This document shows positions 24,870 through 37,447 of a stretch of DNA of 64,000 bases, one piece after another. The first letter of the stretch is position 1. Each line of letters starts with the position of its first letter. The stretch comes from Setoptus koraiensis. Taxonomy: Eukaryota > Arthropoda. Below the pieces are notes generated by a model that was given only the letters and a program-made list of their open reading frames with translations, was not told the DNA's origin and ran no database searches. The position numbers and the translations under genes were made by a program. Where the stretch lies: the NCBI GenBank assembly GCA_048013815.1, contig CM106586.1, positions 19,034,001-19,098,000 on the forward strand, in the 5' to 3' direction.

Positions 24870-26777
24870 TAAAATTGTTCGCACGAGCACCGGAGCCATC
24901 TTTAAGAACCTCTCGATCTTTTCGTCTATCTATCTATCCAAGAGTTTCTTTATCGACAGATGAATCCACTATCGAGAGTTTGTTTTTGAAGTGGACTCTT
25001 TCACACTAAATGTTTTCATTGGTGATTGGATACTCTCCTGTTGGCAACTAGCACTGTCTCAGGCTAAACGTTACCCTGCAGCTTTGTATTGAAACTATTG
25101 CCAGATGAGCTGCCAGAAGAATCCAATCTACGCCTGCTACTGTCTGAGGCCGCAATCGTTGCTCAATCTCCCCACAAGCAGCAGCACCACACTCGCTCGA
25201 GACTTACTCTTGAAATTTAATTAATTTACACCTTACTCATGGTGTTGCTGTTTGTGGAGATATTCCTACAATTGCGACTGTTAGTTCAGCGGTGCAAGTG
25301 ATACTTCAAGTTTTCCGTTATTTTCAGTAAATTTGCATAGAGTGTGTGGATATGGATAGTTGTCAACTAGATATTTGGTTCACTTGAGACCTTTCCAGCA
25401 GCGATTCATTTTTGAAAGAAAAATACCCCAATACGGGACAATTAAACTACACCTGTAACACCTTGATGTTATAGGTTCAAATGCCCAAGTTTCCACAGAT
25501 TATTCAATGCGGCCTTACACAGTACACTTCGTGCACAAGAACACTGCATGCCGCTTGAGATTGGTCCTATGTCCAGCGGTGCTTTGCGAAAGATCCACCA
25601 GGGCCGCTGCTCATGTTTCATTGGACATATAGAAAGTAGAGCAGCGACACCCTCGCGGATCTTTTGCAAACCATTATGAGTGCATCAGAAAGACTACCCA
25701 CCCTGTGCTTGCTTGGCTCGCACAGTTTGTGCGTTAGCAAGAATATGAGCATTCTCGAAGCCTGAGTACGACAGGGCACACAAATCTACTTTATACTCTC
25801 TGTGCTGCTGTGCTGAAATTGAGCTCCGATGTACGCGTGTGGACATGTGAACATTGAACAGCGATAACGCTGACGTTACAAATCATACGCTCGAGGCGAA
25901 CTCTGGGTGTCCAGTTGATAACTACATTTGTGTGTTCAGAATCCTACACGTTGTCGTTGTCCACAAATGTATAACAATATCACCATTCACTTTTTATAAA
26001 ACTACCGTGTTTTTTATGTGCTATGCAACAGTGCCTACAAAGGCGAAACCAATCACTACTTTGTTAGTATTATTAAACTGACAAGGTTGTCACATCTCAC
26101 TATTATATTTCATCATCACCAATTGGACTTATATTTATAATATTCAATTTTATATTATTACTGTCAGTTGTTTTGCGCTACAACTATCAGTAGAAAAACA
26201 ATTTATCATCTTGGTCAGCATTGCTACAGCAGCTTTGAAAAACATCCACCGAGCAAGTTCGATCTGGTGACAACAATACTTGGGGATCATATTGTTTCAA
26301 GTGATGATTTTGTCTGATGTAATTTCACCTTTGTATATTCTGTTTATTGTAAGATCATAGTAATATATCATACAATATTAGAGTACATAATCATAGCAGC
26401 AAAAATACCACCATAATTCCATTGGGCGCGGTCACCATTTTCCTTGTTGGAAGCACATTACAATAGCACAAACTAGACATATACACATCGGTCACCACAC
26501 TGCCACTTGATTGATCCATTCTTCCCTGCTATTCCATCTTATCTGATCAGATGACATTCAGCACCTAAACTAACATTTCTCATCACTCAACTAAATTGAA
26601 GCTAACAGTCAGAGCTGCAAGCACTCAAACTAATCTCATCGGGCACACTTGAGCTGGAGCAGAGAAGAAACATCGCCTAATAGGACTTAAACAGGTCCAT
26701 TTATACATATCCGATGACATTTATATGGTCCTTATATGTATGGCGTTATAGTACTAGTATATCACATCACTACATCT

Positions 26778-26809
<32 letters not shown>

Positions 26810-27625
26810 TCATTATATGTAATATATACTGGCGTGTTATTGTCGTTTCATGCTTGCCCTCTACCAAATGATAACTTGATATAGTCACCATATAACATAT
26901 CCCCTTGAGACTTGGTGATAACTGGCTGACAACAATACAATAATCCCACTACTGGCCAAACTCAGCCACCAACTTTTAGTGTTGCTGTTATATCACTAAA
27001 TGGATCAATGTTCGTCAAGTAAATTCCTTATTGGTTGGTAAACATCATAAATTAACAATCATATTCTAGACTTAGCTTGGCTAGTTGTTTACTAATACGC
27101 TAGCTCATCTTTGGTTCAACACAGATATCTTCTATTGTAATTCATCGGTTTATGAATGTCCTGTCTCCTGTTGCTCATTGAAACTAATTCTACTGCACAA
27201 TAAATAATACTATGTGATATAATCAATAATATGCTTGAGAAATCTGTCACATATTCAACAATCCAGCGCATTTAGTTCATCACAATCTTCTAGTACAATT
27301 ACCATTATGATAACCAACAACTGAAAGCAAGCTTATTCTAACTAGCCGAAAAAACTGCATTAACTAAATTATTGACTTGAACAAGAATAGTAAATTGTCA
27401 AGATGTATCTAGGTGAGTTGTTATTTGTACTACATTATGTACATTTTATCTAAAGTATATCGATTGTTTCTTGGACATGACCGAAATCTATATTCAGCGT
27501 CGCACTATCCTTAAGATAGATTCACCCTGCTGATAGATAGGCATTCTTAAACATCACACTCATCTTTTAACATCACAAATAGTCACCTCATTTGTACTAG
27601 TCTTATATAACATCTTTGTTTCATC
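24870..27625. other. Gene-poor spacer with an imperfect hairpin and a GA tract
   Basis: No gene recognised over 2.7 kb. An imperfect hairpin with arms of about 30 nt lies at 25575-25672, where GCGAAAGATCCACCAGGG pairs with the complement of CCCTCGCGGATCTTTTGC. A (GA)n tract is near 26785-26810. A small potential coding start followed by a splice donor (MYL, then GTGAGT, 27403-27412) could be an alternative first exon of the M6 gene downstream. Confidence 0.45.
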
Positions 27626-28597
27626 ATGTCTTCCTCCATTTACGACTCCATGTTGTCTGTTTTGAATTATATTGTCGATCAACCTGTCTTTTATTTTGTA
27701 CTGGCGGTACTTATTGTAGCATGTTTTAAAGGATGCCTAGTTAGAATACCCTATGCCACTATACTATCGACGTTGATATCGTCATGTGGCTTAATAATTG
27801 GATTAGCTGCACTTTATGATACAACTACAATAGTAGACCGGATGACACAAGAGTTATTCAAGAGGAAGCTAATCTTGTAAGTTGTAACTTGTAAGTTTAC
27901 ATCTTCTATCAGTATTTAGTTACTTACAAATAGACTTCTTTTTCTCCCTTTCATTAGATTGGACGATTTGAAGCTCGGCTACGTCTTTGTGGCAATATTC
28001 ATTGTCATCGTAATATTCTTCAATCTAATCATAGGATTTATAGCCACTGATCAATCATTATCAAATAGTGTGTCGGGTCATAGAAGGAAATGTAGCACTA
28101 CCACGTGTGTAAAGAGTTCGACAACAGTATGCCTCTTGCAAACATTCTTAGTATTCAACTATTTAATCTATTATATTTTATTGGTCGCCACTATTTTTAC
28201 TTTTGTTATGCTATTTATATGTTATGTATTATCAGCGTTATGCAATGAAAGTGCATCAATTTCAGGAGATACTAGACAACCAACACCAAATCTACCAACT
28301 GAGAGTAGACTAAGGATTGACTTACAACTATTCGGGCCCGTTATAAATTTCCCATCTAATGAAACAGGACTTTTAGATTTCAAGGATGTAAGACTACATA
28401 AATTATGTGTAGACTATATGAGTGGCCTAATGTTCCACTCCATACTATGCGCTATTGGTTTCCTATTGTCTTGTGTTGGATTTGTCAATTATCTAATCAA
28501 CTTCAGCGTGAATGCAGCCAAGTTAAGCACTAAACAAAAATTTGAAGAACTTGTTTACTTAAAATCTGAATTGGTGACCCTTGATCCAAGATACTAA
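27626..28597 (+). CDS. M6: M6/proteolipid-protein family membrane protein
   Basis: Four-span membrane protein of the PLP/DM20/M6 family, found at neuronal and epithelial plasma membranes (in Drosophila, M6 works at tricellular junctions). Two exons, 27626-27876 and 27958-28597, with an 81-nt GT-AG intron split inside a Leu codon, give 296 aa. The signature GCLVRIPYATILSTLISSCG matches the family's CMARVPYATLIATL block. The hydrophobic segments are: residues about 20-38 and 44-62, then VFVAIFIVIVIFFNLIIGF after the junction, then the LVFNYLIYYILLVATIFTF and MFHSILCAIGFLLSCVGF spans. The extracellular loop between the last two spans has the expected Cys pair (ALCNES and HKLCVDY). The N-terminus is slightly longer than in flies. 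The start at 27626 is the first ATG in frame. Confidence 0.87.
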
Positions 28598-29360
28598 TTA
28601 ATCAAATTCCAGAAGGGGTCTATAGATCGCGGAATGTATAAAATTATTATCACTCTATAACTGTTGGAGCAACACTATTAATGTCAACAGCATCTGATCT
28701 CTTTTCCAAGATTCTTTTGACTGTAAATTGAAACTGTAAATTAAAACAGTTGTCTTATATGCCACTCAGAAGGAATCTAGTTAACATCGTCATCCGAAAT
28801 GAGAAGATTCTTCATGATCATGCCTCATTAGTGTGACAATACCTGAGTTTGTTCTTGTCGATTGATGAAGAGTATATTACTTTTTGGGGTATTATTACAG
28901 AGTATTAATACCACAGGGAAAATGTATTTTGGAGCAAAATATTCCACCATTTTGGAAGCGCGATCTCTCGTTTGGGTGCAATGGTTTTGTTTACTCAATT
29001 CTTCCATGTTTTTATTATGTTTCCCGAATCCAGCCTGCTTCAGACTTGAACTAGAGACCGTGTATTATCAAACATGGCACATACACTGTGACTCTTTTCT
29101 ATCTATTCAATTGTAGTCAGTATTTTGAGGGAATGCACACGGCACATAACAAGTCCTTTTCCAACCGATCTGTCGGCATGCCTGGATTCTCTCACAGATT
29201 ATCGCATTGTTATCACATGGCCAGTGCTTAAATTTTTATCTCAGTTGACCATATGGAAAGGGTCTCGTAGTGCCAATCATCGATTACTTTATCACCTTAC
29301 TTCACTACTCTCTTTATCAACTCTTTATCGGCTCAACAACTACCAAGCAGGCAGGTTGAC
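28598..29360. other. Intergenic region between M6 and the Mpv17-like gene
   Basis: AT-rich spacer. The first part is probably M6 3' UTR and the last part the promoter of the Mpv17-like gene. No further gene recognised. Confidence 0.4.
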
Positions 29361-30116
29361 ATGCAGAAATTCGTTCAATGCATCTTCAGTCGGAAATACT
29401 TATTGGCCACCAATGCAATCCTAGGGACATCATTCATGCTAGCTGGCGATGTAATAGCTCAAGAGATTGACATTAATGGCCTTGTAAAATCAACGACGGG
29501 CCACGAGGAACATAGTGATGGTAGCGAACTGACAAAACCTACAAATACGTCCAATCAAAGACTGAAACTTGACCCTGAACAATCCAAAGCGATGGCTGCA
29601 GGCGGACTGTATTTTGGTGTAGCATGTCACTATTGGTACTTATTCCTTGATAGAAAATTTAAAGATAGAAAGCACTCTGTTTTAAAGAAACTATTGTGTG
29701 AGTCTGCAGTAGGACTCCCATTTGCTGCCGGTCTATTTGTTGTCACGGGTTCAATCAAGAAACAGTCCACGATTGCCATAGCAAACGATTTCAGGAATAG
29801 CATCTGGTATATAGTGGCTGTAAGTTGACCTAGATACACATTCAAACCAGCGTAGTTACCTTTACCACTTGACGTGCCTCTTTCTCTTTTCCTCTGTAAA
29901 TGATTGATTGTATTATTTGGATTATCCTCACGACCCACTCTCCCTCTCTCTCTCTAGGCGGATTTCCTATTTTTTTTGCCTCTCCAATCAATCAATTTCT
30001 ACTTCCTGCCCACAAGGTACAGATTCCTCTATGTTGGATGTATTACTTTAGTCTATGATGTATTTCTGTCCCACGTGATAAACAATTTGAACAGGGTGAC
30101 CAAGCCATTAGATTAG
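29361..30116 (+). CDS. Mpv17/PMP22 family membrane protein (Mpv17-like)
   Basis: Small multi-span protein of the mitochondrial or peroxisomal inner-membrane Mpv17/PMP22 family, implicated in channel activity and redox or nucleotide homeostasis. Two exons, 29361-29819 (153 codons) and 29958-30116 (52 codons plus stop), joined in phase 0 by a 138-nt intron ending in a CT-rich tract and TAG, give 205 aa. Family landmarks: KYLLATNAILGTSFMLAGDVIAQ near the N-terminus, the GLYFGVACHYWYLFLD block (usually G...GP..H.WY..L), and a C-terminal NFYFLPTRYRFLYVGCITLVYDV followed here only in part as FYFLPTRYRFLY and LVYDVFLSHV. An insertion of about 30 hydrophilic residues (TTGHEEHSDGSELTKP) separates the first two spans. 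It is a complete gene. Which family branch it belongs to cannot be decided here. Confidence 0.88.
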
Positions 30117-30665
30117 AAATCATTCAAATGTAATTTAGTGAGATGTGTTTGGGGCTAATCTGATGATAGAATATCGATATAGTAGTTCTGCAAGAGGCTA
30201 GTCAGTCATAGTAACATTGTGGCTTCCACCTTAAAGATTCTCATACAAACAACATCGGTATTCTAACAAGCAAATGGCACCATCACATAATTGAGCCCTC
30301 TTACTGATCAGGCTTAGTTTTGGAGATAGAATATCGTGCATATATAGAGTCGTAAGAGATCTTAAATAAACAACTGCCAAATAAAAAGAGAGCAAGAGTT
30401 TCATCTTACATAAGAATATAGAGTGCCGCTGTGAACATCAAGAACAAAGCATATTTCTGGTGCACGTGTTTATACAAGGTAGATACAAGCATGTGATCAG
30501 ATGAGACCCTGGTGTGTGTTCATAATATTTTTATTTATTGCAAACAGCATCTATCATTAGGATTGTAATTTTTTTATTACTCAATTGATATCTATTTCCG
30601 ACGATCTCATACACACACACACAGAGTTTAATTTAAACCTCAGTTGGCAAACGAAGAATCTGAAA
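30117..30665. other. Intergenic region before NAD synthetase
   Basis: AT-rich spacer with a short (CA) run near 30612-30624 just before the start codon. In-frame codons reach upstream to 30585 but the conserved protein starts at 30666. No other gene recognised. Confidence 0.4.
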
Positions 30666-32879
30666 ATGGTCCACTTTAGATTGGCAGTATTCACACTCAA
30701 TCAGTGGGCACTCGATTATGAGTCCAACTATCAAAGGATTATCAAGAGCATCGAATTAGCAAAAGCCGCTGGATCATTTTACCGAGTTGGACCAGAGCTC
30801 GAGATTTGTGGCTACTCATGTGAGGACTCATTCTTCGAGAGAGATCACCAAGATCATTGCTGGCAGATCATAAGCAGAATCATTAATGATAAGGTATCAG
30901 CCGACATCTTAATTGATGTTGGCATGCCCGTAACACTAAACTCGGCTCGTTACAATTGCAGATTGATCATATATAATGGACACATCTTATTGATCAGGCC
31001 AAAAACTCGTCTCGCCATCAATGGAAATTACCGTGAATCGCGTCACTTCACAGCCTGGGACCATCGGTCTGGTATGACCTGGTTCAAACTACCCCCGATC
31101 GTGACTGAGCTTCATGGGCAAAAATGGGCTCCGTTTGGATCAGGCGCTATCTTGGAATTTCCAATTTTTCAACAAGATCGACCATCCTCCCCAGGAACTT
31201 TTCGCGTTGGACATGAGATTTGCCAAGAGATGTGGGACTCAGACTCGTTGAATGAAGAATTCTATTCCAAATACGGCTGTCATCTCATAGTAAATAGTTC
31301 AGCCTCATATTGGGAACTGAGGAAACTCGATACTGTGCAGAGCATCATGAAGGCAGCCACTCTGAGATCAGGGGGCGTTTATGCTTTCTCAAATCTGCTC
31401 GGATGTGATGGTCAAAGGATTTGCTTTTACGGACGTAGCTGCATCTTCGTCAACGGACAGCTCACTAAAATGACAAACTTAAACGGCAATGTTCTAAATG
31501 AGGTTGATATGATAACTCACGACATTGATAATTACGTAGTGGAAGATTACAGATCTCAGTATTCTGTCAGGATCGACAGCAATAAAACTGCTGGCTCTAC
31601 TCTCGATCTCATGGATTGTGTCGTGTACGACCAAAAAAAGAGTTTGATCGACATTGTAAATACGAAAGTCTTGCACTTGAATGTGAATCTGAAATCTCGA
31701 GATCCCTATTCTTCTTTCAAAGATCCTTTAATACAACAAGGTGTACTGAGATTCGAAGAGGAAATTTACCTATATGCTTCATTATGGATGTGGGATTACT
31801 TACGCAGGAGTCGAATGAAAGGATTCGTCATACCGTTGAGTGGAGGACTGGACTCTAGCTCGGTGGCTTGTTTAGTTTATAGCATGTGTGTCATGATATA
31901 TGATCAAATGAAAAAAGGTAGCGATCTTGTTTGTGAATACTTCCGCCGAGTGCACAACATGAAAGAAGAAGAATTACTAAGCAAGTTCAAAACACCTTCA
32001 GACATTTGCAAAACTATATTGAGCTGTTACTATTTAGCCACAAAATTCTCAGGTGCTGCAACACTAAGGCGAGCTGAAAAATTATGTAGCTCTATAGGAT
32101 GTCATTTCCATTATTTAAACTTTGATGAAACATTCACTAACATGAAGGCATCATTGGACGCAACAATCTCCCCAAAGCCAAGCGCCGAGGCTCTCAAATT
32201 GCTAGATCAAAACCTTCAAGCCCGTCTAAGAATGACCTCCATCTACTATCTCAGCGGTGGCAATAGAATCGTTCTAGCTACAGGAAATGTAGATGAGGCC
32301 CTCATGGGTTACTTGACTAAATACGATTGTTCTTCAGCAGATATCAATCCAATTGGAGGCATCTGCAAACGAGATCTCTGTTGTTTTATGTCTTACTGCA
32401 GCAATGTCAGATTTAAAGATAATGAACAATTTGCCAGTATAGTGCATGAAATCGTAGAAGCACCTCCTAGCGCTGAATTGACAGGAGAAGATCAACGAGA
32501 TGAAGATGAGATAGGTTTGACCTACGACGAGATAGCTGCCATGGGCAGATTGCGCAGGGGACAATATGCCTGTTGTGGTCCATATATGATGTTCAAGGTA
32601 TTGTGGCAACGCCGTAATGACGAAGATCTCAAATCTCGGATAAGAGGTTTAGGCGTGGACGCAAATCCTAAAGATATCGGTGAAAAAGTGAAACGATTTT
32701 TCAAGCGATACGCAAGAAATCGTCATAAGCAAACTGTATTGACACCGGCTCTTCATGCTGAAACCTATTCACCAGATGATAATAGATTTGATCACAGGCA
32801 ATTCCTATTTAACTCCGATTGGACTCTGCAATTTTCGTGTATTGATGAAGAAATTGATAGGATCAAGTCAATCATTTAA
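30666..32879 (+). CDS. NADSYN1: Glutamine-dependent NAD+ synthetase
   Basis: Final step of NAD+ synthesis: amidates nicotinic acid adenine dinucleotide to NAD+, using ATP and ammonia from glutamine. Single exon, 737 aa, near the usual animal length (about 700). The N-terminal nitrilase-type glutaminase domain (1-~300) shows the triad: Glu46 in PELEICGY, Lys about 113 in RPKTRLAINGNY, and Cys about 186 in VGHEICQEMW. The C-terminal synthetase domain has the ATP pyrophosphatase loop SGGLDSSS (392-399), then STGNVDEALMGYLTKYD in the slightly changed form ATGNVDEALMGY, and NPIGGICKRDL. The Met at 30666 starts the conserved MVHFRLAVFTLNQWALD; an upstream in-frame Met at 30585 would add 27 unconserved residues. 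The gene is cytosolic in known species and looks complete, with no intron. Confidence 0.96.
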   Translation: MVHFRLAVFTLNQWALDYESNYQRIIKSIELAKAAGSFYRVGPELEICGYSCEDSFFERDHQDHCWQIISRIINDKVSADILIDVGMPVTLNSARYNCRLIIYNGHILLIRPKTRLAINGNYRESRHFTAWDHRSGMTWFKLPPIVTELHGQKWAPFGSGAILEFPIFQQDRPSSPGTFRVGHEICQEMWDSDSLNEEFYSKYGCHLIVNSSASYWELRKLDTVQSIMKAATLRSGGVYAFSNLLGCDGQRICFYGRSCIFVNGQLTKMTNLNGNVLNEVDMITHDIDNYVVEDYRSQYSVRIDSNKTAGSTLDLMDCVVYDQKKSLIDIVNTKVLHLNVNLKSRDPYSSFKDPLIQQGVLRFEEEIYLYASLWMWDYLRRSRMKGFVIPLSGGLDSSSVACLVYSMCVMIYDQMKKGSDLVCEYFRRVHNMKEEELLSKFKTPSDICKTILSCYYLATKFSGAATLRRAEKLCSSIGCHFHYLNFDETFTNMKASLDATISPKPSAEALKLLDQNLQARLRMTSIYYLSGGNRIVLATGNVDEALMGYLTKYDCSSADINPIGGICKRDLCCFMSYCSNVRFKDNEQFASIVHEIVEAPPSAELTGEDQRDEDEIGLTYDEIAAMGRLRRGQYACCGPYMMFKVLWQRRNDEDLKSRIRGLGVDANPKDIGEKVKRFFKRYARNRHKQTVLTPALHAETYSPDDNRFDHRQFLFNSDWTLQFSCIDEEIDRIKSII

Positions 32880-33205
32880 GATCAATCATATACATAAATC
32901 TCTATATATATATATATTTACACATGCAGACATGAGATGGCTGGTTATAACAATAATAGCTAGTCAAGTCATTGTCAATGACGAAGAAACAATCGAGTAG
33001 ATCGACTAGATCTTTCCTACTCAATTATCGATGTTTGTATCAATCGCTCTAGGATAGTCTTTTGCTGTAGGTGCTCATCACATGTAGATACAACAAAATT
33101 AATTGTGATCTTGATATATAGCTACTATTTTCATCAGGTTTCAGTTAGGTACAGTCTGATCTTCGTGTCTACATAAAAACTCGAGTCTTAAAAAGTCTCC
33201 ATATC

Positions 33206-33268
<63 letters not shown>

Positions 33269-36200
33269 TCATCATCACTAGTGATAGCTTGATATTCAAC
33301 CATCCTTTTTTATCAGTAAATAGGTATAAGTTGTTTGGATTCATCATCAACGTTTAGATTGATATCACAGTGCTAGTCAGACTACTGATTTCAGTGGCAA
33401 CTCGTCGTCGTGTAGTTATTATTATTACAATGACTCTGTTTACATTTATTTTGTGTGTCTATTGTATAAGTGGTAAACATAACATTGGACAGATACGCTG
33501 ATCACACGTCAATTTATATGGATATACTCTGCAAGAAACGCCTCGCCCTTATGGAGGTATTTATCGCTTGCGGGTTTTGGCGCTTGGATCGTTATGACTG
33601 ATGACTCTTCGACCCAATCTCTACACCTTGAACTGCATGATTCTAGAATTAGGCCCCAATAAAATCAAAAGCATCGAGTAATCATAGCAATGAAACCTCT
33701 ACTACTTGATTGGCCATGATGTCGCCCAGACCATAGCTAGGTAGGCAAACATCTAACTAGAGTTGGTGAAAGTGTTGCTGAGCCATAAATACGCCAATAA
33801 CATCGCTCAAAAGTGCGGACGCTGTAAGGAGATTGCAAGGGGATGCTACAATAAACATTAGCTACCAGTCACCTGTAAATTATGTAATGTGAGTGCAATT
33901 TGCACTATTTTGGATACTAATTGGAATAAATTTGATAGCAGTTTGCGTTTAGGGTAGAATTCGAACGAGTCAGTAGTTTTTATTTGTTTGATACTAACTG
34001 AAAATATTATTGTTCAAACAATCATTTTAACGATTTCATCTGACATGTTTGTCGTGCAACCAACGTTAAGTAAGTTCGGATCAAAAAACATTAGGCAATT
34101 TAGAGCAGTCATATCAAGCTATCGATGTTGCCATTCCATTGGCATTGATGCCATGATCAACAAAAGATGCTCTGTATATAATTAACGCTACTTTATGTAA
34201 TAGAATGAGATCATTGACAGAATTTTCGAATTGAGATTAATGAAGTTGCAAGGATCATGTACCATTGATTTATGTCGCCCCCTCTTACTAAAACAAATTC
34301 ATCATCAACTCATCAATGAGCGTGATGATCCAATTGTTGTTGTATAATGTTGTAACTGAATTACTAATACAACAACAGAGTCGGCAAAATACTGTGATTT
34401 GAAGATGAGAAAAAATTGTTTCATTATTGTTCAGTGCCTGCTCAGGCATCAGTAAGCATACAGAAAATATGTCTCGCCATTGCCCTGAAAATTGCGCGAC
34501 AACAAAACTTATCCCGCCACCATAAAAATTGCCTTTAGCTCTCTTAGATCCGTCAAGTCAATGTGGAAAAACATATTTATATATAGTCAATTGATTGAAC
34601 ATAAATTCGCGCAAAATAAACAACCCATTTGGATACAAAGTAGTCGTGTTAGATAATGTTCATGAATAAATATAGCAACACATTATCTGATGGATTGATA
34701 CCTAGGTGGTTTCCATAGATAATATTAGATGGTGTAGATAATGCGCTCAAGATGCTCATTATAAGCACAACATTGATTCAACACAAAAATAAAATTTAAT
34801 TCAAGTCCACCAATGATCCTTATTTGAGTTTCAACAACAACAATATTTGGTATTGTGCTGACCTACAGGTGAATGGGCCAGTCAACCTGTTCGGAGAAAA
34901 AACTCAAGGAAATCGCATAATAACAAGGTAGGTGCCTCTTGAAGTTGATTACTGAACTTTCTCATAAGACATCTGGACGAAAAATGAGAATTTTATCGCT
35001 CGTAAGGCAATATCTTATTGCCACATGAATCTAACGTTGTCAACAAAAGTCAACAATTATTTCAGCGCAATAAGGACCGCGATTGAATATTTTTATCGCG
35101 TCACCCGGGTTTATTTGCCAATGTTAGCAACAGGAAGACAGATCTAGTTGTTTGTCATCCGTACTATTGTTGATGTTAGATCATTTGATCTTTTCAGTAC
35201 GTTCAAGATTGATTATGTTTGAGACATGTTGTGATACTTATAATTATTATTTTGTAAAGGTGGTAGTGAAGATGTTGGCATAGCTCGACTTGTAAGCCGT
35301 GTTTGTTTGAATAACGTCATTATTAGCTAAGCCGATTATTTGTCATCAATTATTACGACGATTGAGAGTTTCAACATCACCCGCTAATTACGTTCATAGT
35401 TATCATGAAGTCTGTCTATTCGTGCAACGACCCGCTCATCAATATATGAAAAGAATATTGATTGGCGAGTAACCATGTTGAAGACGCATGATAATTGTGG
35501 TTGTAAACAACAATCAGAAGTCAGTGGTGGTATTGTTGTCAGAAACGAGATTCATTCATTGTTGGATGATAAAGTACTATTAAGTAAGAGTACACTCATA
35601 GTTTCATTAGTCACACAAATCTTCTCAAATCCCCGTCAACCGCTTGTCAATTGAAGCAAGTTGTTGTATAATATTCATCTTGACAACTAATCTGCTCTCG
35701 TCAGTCAAAATGATACATATTGTTGAGCGAAAGAAAAAAAGTGCCACTAGTTAGCATGGATTTTTTCCCCTTTCCTGGTCTTTCAAGTTTGTTTGTTCTG
35801 AACAAACATGATTAGCTGCGAATCTAGACCAGTCACTATGGCAAATATATTCAAGCCAGGTTCTCTCATCAAATAGTAATCGATCTGTCTTTACCATCAA
35901 CTTCTTGGTGATACGAATATTCGCCAGCCCATTAAAGCTGTCATTGTAATGTGATTCCAGCTACTCTATTGGAAGAAGTCAATCGGTCGATGTGCCAAAT
36001 GACGACATCTTCATATCATCGGTGTAAGACAAGCTGGCGTCCTTTTCCTTGAACCCTAGTCTTATAAACTACTCCATTCGTGTTCGTCTCCTCGTTCGTT
36101 GCCACTGACAAACGACCGAGGCTCAATATGGCTCCAGATTGAGGACTGAAATTGAGGACACACACTCACGCTCCATTACGGGTAATGGTAAAGCAAATCG

Positions 36201-37447
36201 TAAAAGAAATATGACACCGAAAACAGATTTGCAGAGAATAGAGAAACTTTCAATTCTTTTTTAGGCTTTCTCTGCCGCCACGATCTCGAGATGCTGCCGC
36301 GGTGGTTCGTGACATAGGCTATATTGAGAGTAGTGATACATATGATCATCATGTTTAATACTTACTCATGACTATGTATGTAATCATGGCGGGAATAATC
36401 TTGATGATGATGTTAATCAAGAGAGACTGAAGATATCAGACTCATTATACATAAATGGCTACAAAAACCACTTGTTGTTGTTGTTGTTTAGAGTAGAAAA
36501 ACACACGACACAACCACTGCTGGCATAACTTTATCGCACTGAACTAACTTTTATTAGTTATATATCTGTGAAATAACAAGCAGCAAACAAACAAACAAAT
36601 GAAAGGGAGAAAAAAACACTACTGATTTATTTGAGCTTACATTTATTCAATTCTGTTCCAATGATATCGTGTTTAAGTGATGCATTAAGCAGTAGTAGCA
36701 AAGACGACACATGATTTAAATCTAATTATATCATTGGCGAGGTGTGTTAATAGGTTAGTTGAGCTATCCAGAACAATCGCACACTACTGTGTCATATGCT
36801 AAATTGTAAGCGCCAAGTTGACTTCGATTGTTTATTATTGTTTGTGCTTGTTCATTTGTGTTTTTTATTAATGTTATATGTTCCTGCAAATTGAGATCAA
36901 ATCATCAGTTATTAGCCAGTTGCCATAATAACAATAGTAATAGTTTTATCGAATTGAGACGTCAACTTTATCAAAAATTAGCTATTATAGTTAGTAAGTA
37001 GCTTCAACGGATGGTGTATATTGAGTGAAATTAGACAAGAGCTAAACTAATGTACTTTCTCTCTTTTGTTTTTGTTTATTTAACTGGAACATAAAACAAT
37101 CAAATCTCATGTTATTTACATATCACCATCCTCTCTGATAACAACAGCAAAGTCATCATAATTGCATTGATTTTACCACCATGGTCACTAAATGAATATA
37201 CAATTTTAAATATCCATCTACCATCCATTCAGAAATTTTTAATCTAGTGACCAGGTCTTCCGGCCCGCAATCAAGACATTTTAAAACATTTATTATTACA
37301 TGTGTACAAACAAGCAAATATAAACTAATCAATCAATAGTATTGTTTTAAATTTAGTGACCAACATCCGAAATATCACACTATACTCATACTATCATCAC
37401 ACCATACGAAATCACAAACACGCACCTAGACGAATAAACCATTCAAT
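32880..37447. other. 4.5-kb gene-poor region
   Basis: No coding gene recognised on either strand. It contains a long (AT)n microsatellite at 33205-33260, a 9-bp-arm hairpin with one-base loop near 35787-35805, a short (GTT)n run near 36475-36488, and a block at 37040-37115 that recurs at 41370-41440. Long-range regulatory sequence or untranslated exons of the downstream transporter could be here but are not visible from sequence alone. Confidence 0.5.
33205..33260. repeat. (AT)n microsatellite
   Basis: About 28 uninterrupted AT dinucleotides flanked by ACAT on both sides. Likely polymorphic in length and able to extrude as a cruciform. Confidence 0.95.
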